A stretch of DNA of 64,000 bases. It comes from Shimia sp965227725. Lineage in GTDB: Bacteria; Pseudomonadota; Alphaproteobacteria; Rhodobacterales; Rhodobacteraceae. Both the position numbers and the translations under genes were made by a program. Positions 1-11,400 of this stretch are shown piece by piece; within the stretch, counting starts at the first letter, position 1, and every line of letters starts with the position of its first letter. The notes under the pieces were generated by a model. That model made no database searches. It was not told the origin of the DNA and was given only the letters and a program-made list of their open reading frames with translations. Location: contig NZ_CBDDGH010000006.1 in assembly GCF_965227725.1 (NCBI RefSeq), positions 434,001-498,000 on the forward strand, written 5' to 3'.

Positions 1-444
1 TCTGTAGCGCATTGGACATTTCATTGTCGGACTTCTCGCGCGCGAGATCGAGAGAGAACATAAGGCAATTCAAGAAGCGTGAACGAACCGTAAGCGTTAC
101 AACCGCCCCACTTTATAACATCTACATTTTCTTACTGCGCATCTTAAATTGGGCCCGTGTTTGGTCGTTTCGACACAACCACGCCGCTCTTTGACATCGT
201 TTATCCCGCCCGCTTGTAGATACATTCTATCACTAGTTTCGGCCCAAAGCCGTAATTGCGTATTCCACAATCAAACCACACACCTTACGATTAGGCACAT
301 CATAATCGCTTCATGCCCTGAGGGAGCGACGGCTGCGCCGCCGCTAGTATGGCAGCGATCTTCGTCGCTACGCAGCATCCTGGGCCAAGCATTCGCGGCG
401 ATTATGGCGCTGCGTGCGCACGCAGGACAAAAAACGACTTCACA
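1..444. other. Left flank without a supported gene
   Basis: I see no convincing coding region here. The short open frames have no recognisable motif and no good ribosome binding site. The stretch ends at the left end of the IS1182-like element, so it is probably the flank of the insertion target. Confidence 0.5.
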
Positions 445-1998
445 GACTGGGCGTATTTTGTTGAAAAACTCATCCTTGATCGGTGCATGAACTGCTGATT
501 CAATTCTTCCAATGGGTGGGAGGATAGAGCGATGTTGGGACCGAGGCAGGAAGCGCAGGCGTCGCTATTCTATGAGTTCTCATTGGAGAACCACGTGCCC
601 CAAGATCACTTGCTTCGGTCGATTGATCGCTTTGTCGATTTGAGCAGCATTCGAGTGCATCTCGCGGATTTCTACAGCCACACCGGTCGTCCATCGGTCG
701 ATTCTGAACTGCTGATCCGTATGCTGCTGGTCGGCTATTGCTGCGGCATCCGCTCTGAGCGACGGCTGTGCGAAGAGGTGCATCTGAACCTGGCATATCG
801 ATGGTTTTGCCGCCTCGATCTGAATGACCGTATCCCGGATCACTCGACGTTCTCCAAGAACCGGCATGGGCGCTTCCGCGAGAGCGAACTGCTGCGCCAC
901 CTTTTTGAGACGACTGTCGCGCGGTGCATCGAAGAAGGTCTGGTCAGCGGTCAGCGCATGGCAATCGATGCCAGCCTGATCGAAGCCGATGCCAACAAGC
1001 AGAATTCAACGCCAAAAGAAGAATGGGATGCATCAACCATCGATCCAGAAGATGCGCCTCGTGCGGTTCGCGAATATCTCGACACCCTGGATAAGGCGGC
1101 TTTCGGAGCTGCGAGCGAAGTGCAACCCAAGTTTACCTCGCATTCTGACCCTGCCAGCCAATGGACGGCAGCGCGTAAAGGGCCTGCTTTCTTCAGCTAT
1201 TCCGACAATTACCTGATCGACACGGATCACGGGGTTATAATCGACGTGGAAGGCACCAGATCAATCCGGCAGGCAGAGGTCGGATCGACCAAGACGATGC
1301 TGGACCGCGTGAAAGCGAAGTTCGATCTGCATCCGGAGCGCCTGATCGCGGACACCGCCTATGGCACCGGGCCGCTCCTGGGCTGGCTTGTCGACCGCAA
1401 CATCGCCCCGCACATTCCGGTCTTCGACAAGTCCGGGCGCAACGATGGCACTTGGACGCGGGCGGATTTCGAGTGGGATGCAGAAAACGATCAATACATT
1501 TGCCCTGAGGGCCAGGAACTCAAGCAGTTCCGCCGCAACTATTCTGACCCAAACCGAGGGCCAACCGGCAAGGGCACGGCCCGCTACCGCGCCCTGAAAG
1601 AAGTTTGCCAGGCCTGTCCATCAAAAGCCAAATGCTGCCCTAATGCCGATGCGCGCAAAATCACCCGCGAAGAGCACGAAGACGCTCGTCAAGTCGCCCG
1701 CGAGATCGCCAAAACCCGCCAATACGACATCTCGATGAAACTCAGAAAGAAGGTCGAAATGCTCTTTGCCCACCTCAAACGCATCCTCGGTCTGGGACGG
1801 CTCCGACTACGCGGACCATGTGGTGCCAATGACGAATTCCTCCTCGCCGCCACCGCCCAGAACCTCCGCAAATTGGCCAAGATCTTTCCTGCGCCGCAGC
1901 AAACGCGCAAAGCCTGACCAGAAAGGCGCTCGCGCTCGGTTCAGCTCATCAATTTCTGCATCAGCAACACGTTGTTTTTCAACAGAATCGGCTCTTAG
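445..1998 (+). mobile_element. IS1182-like insertion sequence
   Basis: The transposase gene is enclosed by matching ends. ATTTTGTTGAAAAAC at 455-469 pairs, as an inverted repeat, with ATTCTGTTGAAAAAC read on the minus strand at 1988-1974, with one mismatch in 15. The exact outer ends and any target duplication could not be fixed by eye, so the boundaries are approximate by about 10 bases. The element appears complete. It lies downstream of the 3' end of the giant surface-protein gene, in convergent orientation. Confidence 0.75.
532..1917 (+). CDS. IS1182-family transposase
   Basis: A DDE transposase of 461 residues, the usual size for IS1182-type enzymes. The N-terminal part has the DUF772-like helix-rich domain (residues about 20-110, including HLNLAYRWFCRLDL and PDHSTFSKNR). 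It is followed by a DDE_Tnp_1-type catalytic domain with acidic candidates in MAIDASLIEADAN and LIADTAYGTG and a C-terminal KKVEMLFAHLKRILGL segment. A cysteine cluster (CQACPSKAKCC) near residue 365 is typical of this group. The frame is intact, so the element may still be active. The start at 532 follows GGGAGGATAGAGCG, which contains a strong Shine-Dalgarno sequence. Confidence 0.93.
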   Translation: MLGPRQEAQASLFYEFSLENHVPQDHLLRSIDRFVDLSSIRVHLADFYSHTGRPSVDSELLIRMLLVGYCCGIRSERRLCEEVHLNLAYRWFCRLDLNDRIPDHSTFSKNRHGRFRESELLRHLFETTVARCIEEGLVSGQRMAIDASLIEADANKQNSTPKEEWDASTIDPEDAPRAVREYLDTLDKAAFGAASEVQPKFTSHSDPASQWTAARKGPAFFSYSDNYLIDTDHGVIIDVEGTRSIRQAEVGSTKTMLDRVKAKFDLHPERLIADTAYGTGPLLGWLVDRNIAPHIPVFDKSGRNDGTWTRADFEWDAENDQYICPEGQELKQFRRNYSDPNRGPTGKGTARYRALKEVCQACPSKAKCCPNADARKITREEHEDARQVAREIAKTRQYDISMKLRKKVEMLFAHLKRILGLGRLRLRGPCGANDEFLLAATAQNLRKLAKIFPAPQQTRKA

Positions 1999-2448
1999 CG
2001 GCCATTCACTTTGCTGCCGGTGCTGACAGTACTGACGATGACCACGCTCTGTTTTTCAGTTTTGGCTCTTGTTGCTTCCAGAGTGATTCCACTTGGTGAG
2101 GTTCCAAACGTCGAAAGCCGCCCGAAGGCGGCTGCTGTGTAGTGTGGAGCTATGTGAGGAGTGTGCTTGCTTTTGCTGTATGGTGTAGCACGGCTGTAGC
2201 ACTGCTTGATTTAGGCGGTCGCGCTTCGAGAGCCTAAAACTGTCTCAGGTGTCTTATTTTCTTGCTGGTATATTTTGGTTGCGGGAGCATGCAACCGCCG
2301 ATATCGAACAAAACTGCGATGCATGGCACGAAAACATCGCGTCGAACACCATCATCCAGCCACGCCAAATCAATAGAACAAACAGAACGCGTATTTTCTA
2401 TCCGATCCCGCTCATTCAATGCGCACTCCCTGAATCCTGGATGCTGCT
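1999..2448. other. Intergenic stretch between IS1182-like element and giant gene
   Basis: No coding region is supported. Two short open frames overlap here on opposite strands, but neither has a recognisable motif or start signal. The only clear structure is the hairpin at 2116-2133. Because the giant gene and the transposase gene converge on this stretch, it should hold their transcription ends. Confidence 0.5.
2116..2133 (-). terminator. Candidate rho-independent terminator (UUCG hairpin)
   Basis: On the minus strand the sequence is AGCCGCC-TTCG-GGCGGCT followed by TTTC: a perfect 7-bp stem closed by the stable UUCG tetraloop, with a short T run. It lies about 316 bases downstream of the stop codon of the giant gene, and on the correct strand to end that transcript. 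The short T tract makes the call tentative. Confidence 0.45.
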
Positions 2449-5400
2449 TTAAAACAATGCATCATAAAAGGTACCCTCAGCGAAGACAAAACTATCCACC
2501 TGTCCATCGAGGAAATCCTGCAGCCGGTCTGCAACGCCATCATTGCTTCTGGCTTGTGACGCGCCCAAGGTCCAGGGTTCTTGATTGCCGATCAAGCCTA
2601 ACGGATCGCCCGCCAATACAGAGGCATCGTTGCTACCAACCTCCTGCAGCGGATCGCCATCTTCCGCCAGATAGAGCGCCATGCCTGTGTCCGCGCTGAA
2701 GCTGTACACAAGGTGGTAGTCTACTCCAGCCATAATGCTGCCAGCATCCACATCAATCGCATAGCTCTGTGTCATTGTCTGGTGGCGCACAAGGATCGAG
2801 CCGTCGCCGTCCACCAATGCCGTGACATGGCCGCCGCCGTCAAAACCTCGAGAGTCACGAGAGAAAAGCGCCTGCCATTCACCGGATCGCAGATTTGTAG
2901 TGCTATCCACTCCGCTGAGCGCATCAATTGAGAACCGGATCTCTGCGAACCCTTCTGCGATCTCGTAAGCGCCAAGGCTTGTGATCTCAACAAAATCATT
3001 GACGCCGTCCAGCACCGCGGCGCTCGGTCCAAATTGAGCCCCACTCCTGACAAGCGCGGTGTTCCCGGCAATCAGATCCGTGCCATCACCATTGAATTCC
3101 CATTGACCAAGCAGATTGACTGAAGGCTCTGGATTCACAGTAATATTCACTGTCGCGGTATCCGTGACCCCGTTACCGTCACTCACTGTATAGGTGAAGC
3201 TGTCCGCGCCGTTGAAGTCCGCGTCCGGCGTGTAGGTCACTGTGCCGTCGCCATTGTCTACAACACTGCCGTTGCTGGCAGTACCCAATGCCGAGATCGT
3301 CAGCGTGTCGCCATCCACATCGCTGTCATTGGCCAGCACATTGATCACAACCGCATTGTCTTCGTCGGTGGTGGCGCTGTCGTCCGCTGCCACAGGGGGC
3401 TGATTAGAGCCACCAATGGTGATTGTCACCATCGCCACATCCGTGCCGCCATTGCCATCTGAGATCGTGTAATCAAACGTGTCGACCGCCGTGGCTGTCG
3501 AGCTCAGACCTGCAAAGGCCCCATTCTGATCATAGCTGAAGGTGCCATCTGCATTCAGCGTCACCAGCGCGCCGGAAGCCAGGGCGGTCGCCACACCCAG
3601 CGCGGCGCCGGAGCCATTCAGCTCTGTCACCGAGAGCACATCGCCAACATCCACATCGCTGTCCGGACCATTGCCATTGTCAGACAGCACATTGCCCATC
3701 AATGCGTCATCCAACGCAACATTGAACCCATCGTCTTCCGCAACCGGATCGTCATTCACCGGGTTCACCGTGACGTTGACTGTCGCCGTATCCATGCCCC
3801 CGTTGCCGTCACTCACCGTATAAGTGAAGCTGTCGTCGCCGTTGAAATCCGCATCCGGGGTGTAGGTGACTGTGCCGTCGCCGTTGTCCACGACGCTGCC
3901 ATTGCTCGCTGCGCCAAGCGCCGAGATCGTCAACGTGTCACCATCCACATCGCTATCATTGGCCAGCACATTGATCACAACAGCGTTGTCTTCGTCAGTC
4001 GTCGCGCTGTCGTCCGCAGCAACAGGAGGAGTATTACCTGAAACAGAAAACACGCCTGCAGTCAGAGTAAAACTATCCACCTGTCCATCGAGGAAATCCT
4101 GCAGCCGGTCTGCAACGCCATCATTGCTTCTGGCTTGTGACGCGCCCAAGGTCCAGGGTTCTTGATTACCGATCAAGCCTAACGGATCGCCCGCCAATAC
4201 AGAGGCATCGTTGCTACCAACCTCCTGCAGCGGATCGCCATCTTCCGCCAGATAGAGCGCCATGCCTGTGTCCGCGCTGAAGCTGTACACAAGGTGGTAG
4301 TCTACTCCAGCCATAATGCTGCCAGCATCCACATCAATCGCATAGCTCTGTGTCATTGTCTGGTGGCGCACAAGGATCGAGCCGTCGCCGTCCACCAATG
4401 CCGTGACATGGCCGCCGCCGTCAAAACCTCGAGAGTCACGAGAGAAAAGCGCCTGCCATTCACCGGATCGCAGATTTGTAGTGCTATCCACTCCGCTGAG
4501 CGCATCAATTGAGAACCGGATCTCTGCGAACCCTTCTGCGATCTCGTAAGCGCCAAGGCTTGTGATCTCAACAAAATCATTGACGCCGTCCAGCACCGCG
4601 GCGCTCGGTCCAAATTGAGCCCCACTCCTGACAAGCGCGGTGTTCCCGGCAATCAGATCCGTGCCATCACCATTGAATTCCCATTGACCAAGCAGATTGA
4701 CTGAAGGCTCTGGATTCACAGTAATATTCACTGTCGCGGTATCCGTGACCCCGTTACCGTCACTCACTGTATAGGTGAAGCTGTCCGCGCCGTTGAAGTC
4801 CGCGTCCGGCGTGTAGGTCACTGTGCCGTCGCCATTGTCTACAACACTGCCGTTGCTGGCAGTACCCAATGCCGAGATCGTCAGCGTGTCGCCATCCACA
4901 TCGCTGTCATTGGCCAGCACATTGATCACAACCGCATTGTCTTCGTCGGTGGTGGCGCTGTCGTCCGCTGCCACAGGGGGCTGATTAGAGCCACCAATGG
5001 TGATTGTCACCATCGCCACATCCGTGCCGCCATTGCCATCTGAGATCGTGTAATCAAACGTGTCGACCGCCGTGGCTGTCGAGCTCAGACCTGCAAAGGC
5101 CCCATTCTGATCATAGCTGAAGGTGCCATCTGCATTCAGCGTCACCAGCGCGCCGGAAGCCAGGGCGGTCGCCACACCCAGCGCGGCGCCGGAGCCATTC
5201 AGCTCTGTCACCGAGAGCACATCGCCAACATCCACATCGCTGTCCGGACCATTGCCATTGTCAGACAGCACATTGCCCATCAATGCGTCATCCAACGCAA
5301 CATTGAACCCATCGTCTTCCGCAACCGGATCGTCATTCACCGGGTTCACCGTGACGTTGACTGTCGCCGTATCCATGCCCCCGTTGCCGTCACTCACCGT

Positions 5401-8400
5401 ATAAGTGAAGCTGTCGTCGCCGTTGAAATCCGCATCCGGGGTGTAGGTGACTGTGCCGTCGCCGTTGTCCACGACGCTGCCATTGCTCGCTGCGCCAAGC
5501 GCCGAGATCGTCAACGTGTCACCATCCACATCGCTATCATTGGCCAGCACATTGATCACAACAGCGTTGTCTTCGTCAGTCGTCGCGCTGTCGTCCGCAG
5601 CAACAGGAGGAGTATTACCTGAAACAGAAAACACGCCTGCAGTCAGAGTAAAACTATCCACCTGTCCATCGAGGAAATCCTGCAGCCGGTCTGCAACGCC
5701 ATCATTGCTTCTGGCTTGTGACGCGCCCAAGGTCCAGGGTTCTTGATTACCGATCAAGCCTAACGGATCGCCCGCCAATACAGAGGCATCGTTGCTACCA
5801 ACCTCCTGCAGCGGATCGCCATCTTCCGCCAGATAGAGCGCCATGCCTGTGTCCGCGCTGAAGCTGTACACAAGGTGGTAGTCTACTCCAGCCATAATGC
5901 TGCCAGCATCCACATCAATCGCATAGCTCTGTGTCATTGTCTGGTGGCGCACAAGGATCGAGCCGTCGCCGTCCACCAATGCCGTGACATGGCCGCCGCC
6001 GTCAAAACCTCGAGAGTCACGAGAGAAAAGCGCCTGCCATTCACCGGATCGCAGATTTGTAGTGCTATCCACTCCGCTGAGCGCATCAATTGAGAACCGG
6101 ATCTCTGCGAACCCTTCTGCGATCTCGTAAGCGCCAAGGCTTGTGATCTCAACAAAATCATTGACGCCGTCCAGCACCGCGGCGCTCGGTCCAAATTGAG
6201 CCCCACTCCTGACAAGCGCGGTGTTCCCGGCAATCAGATCCGTGCCATCACCATTGAATTCCCATTGACCAAGCAGATTGACTGAAGGCTCTGGATTCAC
6301 AGTAATATTCACTGTCGCGGTATCCGTGACCCCGTTACCGTCACTCACTGTATAGGTGAAGCTGTCCGCGCCGTTGAAGTCCGCGTCCGGCGTGTAGGTC
6401 ACTGTGCCGTCGCCATTGTCTACAACACTGCCGTTGCTGGCAGTACCCAATGCCGAGATCGTCAGCGTGTCGCCATCCACATCGCTGTCATTGGCCAGCA
6501 CATTGATCACAACCGCATTGTCTTCGTCGGTGGTGGCGCTGTCGTCCGCTGCCACAGGGGGCTGATTAGAGCCACCAATGGTGATTGTCACCATCGCCAC
6601 ATCCGTGCCGCCATTGCCATCTGAGATCGTGTAATCAAACGTGTCGACCGCCGTGGCTGTCGAGCTCAGACCTGCAAAGGCCCCATTCTGATCATAGCTG
6701 AAGGTGCCATCTGCATTCAGCGTCACCAGCGCGCCGGAAGCCAGGACGGTCGCCACACCCAGCGCGGCGCCGGAGCCATTCAGCTCTGTCACCGAGAGCA
6801 CATCGCCAACATCCACATCGCTGTCCGGACCATTGCCATTGTCAGACAGCACATTGCCCATCAATGCGTCATCCAACGCAACATTGAACCCATCGTCTTC
6901 CGCAACCGGATCGTCATTCACCGGGTTCACCGTGACGTTGACTGTCGCCGTATCCATGCCCCCGTTGCCGTCACTCACCGTATAAGTGAAGCTGTCGTCG
7001 CCGTTGAAATCCGCATCCGGGGTGTAGGTGACTGTGCCGTCGCCGTTGTCCACGACGCTGCCATTGCTCGCTGCGCCAAGCGCCGAGATCGTCAACGTGT
7101 CACCATCCACATCGCTGTCATTGGCCAGCACATTGATCACAACGGCGCTGTCTTCGTTGGTGGTGGCGCTGTCGCCCGCGGCAACAGGATCGTCATTCAC
7201 CGGGTTCACAGTAATATTCACCGTCGCGGTATCCGTGCCAGTATTGCCGTCGCTCACCGTATAAGTGAAACTATCGGCGCCATTGAAATCCGCATCCGGG
7301 GTGTAGGTGACTGTGCCGTCGCCGTTGTCAACAACGCTGCCATTGCTTGCTGCGCCAAGCGCCGAGATCGTCAGCGTGTCACCATCCACATCGCTATCAT
7401 TGGCCAGCACATTGATCACAACAGCGTTGTCTTCGTCAGTCGTGGCGCTGTCGCCCGCGGCAACAGGATCATCATTCACCGGATTCACCGTGACGTTGAC
7501 CGTCGCCGTATCAACGCCCCCGTTACCGTCGCTCACTGTATAGGTGAAGCTGTCCGCGCCGTTGAAGTCTGCGTCTGGTGTGTAGGTGACTGTGCCGTCG
7601 CCATTGTCTACAACGCTGCCATTGCTCGCTGCACCAAGCGCCGAGATCATCAGCGTGTCGCCATCCACATCGCTGTCATTGGCCAGCACATTGATCACAA
7701 CAGCGTTGTCTTCGTCAGTCGTCGCACTGTCGCCCGCGGCAACAGGAGGCTGGTTGGAGCCACCAATGGTGATCGTCACCGTCGCCACATCCGTGCCGCC
7801 ATTGCCATCTGAGATCGTGTAGTCAAACGTGTCGACCGCCGTAGCTGTCGAGCTCAGACCTGCAAAAGCCCCATTCTGATCATAGCTGAAGGTGCCATCT
7901 GCATTCAGCGTCACCAGCGCCCCTGAAGCCAGGGCGGTCGCAACACCCAGCGCGGCGCCGGAGCCATTCAGCTCTGTCACCGAGAGCACATCGCCAACAT
8001 CCACATCGCTGTCCGGACCATTGCCATTGTCAGACAGCACATTGCCCATCAATGCGTCATCCAGCGCAACATTGAACCCATCGTCTTCCGCAACCGGATC
8101 GTCATTCACCGGGTTCACCGTGACGTTGACTGTCGCCGTATCCGTGCCCCCGTTGCCGTCACTCACCGTATAAGTGAAACTATCGGCGCCATTGAAATCC
8201 GCATCCGGGGTGTAGGTGACTGTGCCGTCGCCGTTGTCCACGACGCTGCCATTGCTCGCTGCGCCAAGCGCCGAGATCGTCAGCGTGTCGCCATCCACAT
8301 CGCTGTCATTGGCCAGCACGTTGATCACAACCGCATTGTCTTCGTCGGTCGTGGCGCTGTCGCCCGCGGCAACAGGATCATCATTCACCGGATTCACCGT

Positions 8401-11400
8401 GACGTTGACCGTCGCCGTATCAACGCCCCCGTTACCGTCGCTCACTGTATAGGTGAAGCTGTCCGCGCCGTTGAAGTCTGCGTCTGGTGTGTAGGTGACT
8501 GTGCCGTCGCCATTGTCTACAACGCTGCCATTGCTCGCTGCACCAAGCGCCGAAATCATCAGCGTGTCGCCATCCACATCGCTGTCATTGGCCAGCACGT
8601 TGATCACAACCGCATTGTCTTCGTCGGTCGTGGCGCTGTCGCCCGCGGCAACAGGATCATCATTCACCGGATTCACCGTGACGTTGACCGTCGCCGTATC
8701 AACGCCCCCGTTACCGTCGCTCACTGTATAGGTGAAGCTGTCCGCGCCGTTGAAGTCTGCGTCTGGTGTGTAGGTGACTGTGCCGTCGCCATTGTCTACA
8801 ACGCTGCCATTGCTCGCTGCACCAAGCGCCGAGATCGTCAGCGTGTCGCCATCCACATCGCTGTCATTGGCCAGCACGTTGATCACAACCGCATTGTCTT
8901 CGTCGGTCGTGGCGCTGTCGCCCGCGGCAACAGGATCATCATTCACCGGATTCACCGTGACGTTGACCGTCGCCGTATCAACGCCCCCGTTACCGTCGCT
9001 CACTGTATAGGTGAAGCTGTCCGCGCCGTTGAAGTCTGCGTCTGGTGTGTAGGTGACTGTGCCGTCGCCATTGTCTACAACGCTGCCATTGCTCGCTGCA
9101 CCAAGCGCCGAGATCGTCAGCGTGTCGCCATCCACATCGCTGTCATTGGCCAGCACATTGATCACAACAGCGTTGTCTTCGTCAGTCGTCGCACTGTCGC
9201 CCGCGGCAACAGGAGGCTGGTTGGAGCCACCAATGGTGATCGTCACCGTCGCCACATCCGTGCCGCCATTGCCATCTGAGATCGTGTAGTCAAACGTGTC
9301 GGCCGCCGTAGCTGTCGAGCTCAGACCTGCAAAAGCCCCATTCTGATCATAGCTGAAGGTGCCATCTGCATTCAGCGTCACCAGCGCCCCTGAAGCCAGG
9401 GCGGTCGCAACACCCAGCGCGGCGCCGGAGCCATTCAGCTCTGTCACCGAGAGCACATCGCCAACATCCACATCGCTGTCCGGACCATTGCCATTGTCAG
9501 ACAGCACATTGCCCATCAATGCGTCATCCAGCGCAACATTGAACCCATCGTCTTCCGCAACAGCGGCATCGTTGACACCATTGACATATATGGTCGCGGT
9601 GGCGGTATCCGTGCCACCGTTGCCGTCGCTAATCGTGTAGGTGAAGCTGTCGTTGACATCTGCGCCCGCCGCAAGGAACTCAAACGCCCCATTTGGATCA
9701 TAACTCGCGGAGCCGTCTGCGTTGACGATAAGCAAGGCGCCCGAAGTCAGTGTGATCTGGTTGCCGACATCGCCCGGCGCGCCGTTAACGTCGACGACCG
9801 AGATCACATCGGTTCCATCAATGTCCACATCAGCCAATCCGCCATTGTTGGCAAAAAGGTCCAACATGACGAGCGACGTTTCTTCATCGGTCGAGAAGAA
9901 ATCATCACCGGCTTGTGGTGCGTCATTCACACCGTCGATGTCAATCGTGACAGTTGCGGTATCCGTGCCGCCATTGCCGTCAGAAACGGTGTAGTCAAAC
10001 TGATCCGCACCGTTTTCACCATCAGCCAGGGCCTCAAACTGGCCGTTGGGATCATAGTCGAATGTGCCGTCAGAGTTCAACGTCAGCAGTGCTCCGGAGG
10101 GCAGCACAATCTGTGTATCCACATCGCCAGCTTCGCCATTTACGGCAACGACGCTTAGCGTGTCGCCATCAGCGTCGGTGTCATTGGTCAGCACATCGCC
10201 GGACACTGGCATGTCTTCATCCGTCGCAACGTCGTCATCCACTGCAACGGGCGTATCCGCGTTGCCGTTGATCGTTATCGTCGCGGTAGCAGTATCTGTG
10301 CCCCCCTGGCCGTCTGAGAGCGTGTACGTGAAACTATCCATCGCCGTTTCACCGACATTCAGCATCTCAAACTGGCCATTGGTGTCATAAGTGAAGGTGC
10401 CCGAACCATTCACAACCAGAAGCGCTCCAGAACCCAGCGTGATTTGCTGGCCAATCGCGGCGGTTGACCCATTAACCGCCGTTAGGAACGGAACATCGCT
10501 CGCATCTGGATCACTGTCCGCACCGCTCCCATTGTCCGCCGTCAAATCTGCAGTCAAGCTGTCATCTTCACCAACGTTAAAGGCATCGTCAGCCGCGACC
10601 GGGGCGTCGTTCACGCCATTGACCGTCACAAACAGCGTAGCTGTGTCTGTGCCACCAAACCCATCCCCCAAGGTGTAAGCAATGGAGTCCGTCGTGGATT
10701 GCCCGATGCCTAAGAATTCAAAAGCGCCATTGGGATCATAGGTGAAAAGGCCATTGGCATCGATGGTCACCAAACCACCACCGCTGGTCGTCACTGACAT
10801 GCCAACAGCGAGTGTTGATCCACCGACCTCGACAACGGCAAGCATATCGCCAACATCGATTTCGCTGTCATTTGTCAAGACATCGCCATTGGTTGCGCTG
10901 TCCTCATCGGTCATCTCGAAATCAGAAACCGCAACCGGAGCATCATTTGCGCCCGCGACAACCAGCGTCACGGTCGCCATGTCGCTGCCGCCCTCACCGT
11001 CTTCGATGGTGTAGGTAAAGGAGGTGTTCTGCGCCTGACCTGAGGCCAGGTTTTCAAAGTCCCCGGCCGGGTCAAAAGTGAACTGCCCGTCACTTTCGAG
11101 CGTGAGCGTGCCCCCTCCTGTGAGTGCGATGGGAATGCCCACATTGGCAGCACTGCCATTGACCTGCGTCACTGTGATTGAGTCGCCATTTGCATCCGCA
11201 TCCGGGCCTGCGCCGTTGTCGGCGAAGACATCACCCATGATTGGAACATCTTCGTCTGCCGCAATTGTGTCATCCTGCGCATCCGGCGCGATGTTGGTGC
11301 CCACGATTGTTACAAAAACTGTCGCAGTGTCACTGCCGCCCCGACCGTCCGAAAGCGTGTAGGTGAAGCTGTCCGCATCATCACCCACGAAAGCACCGTT

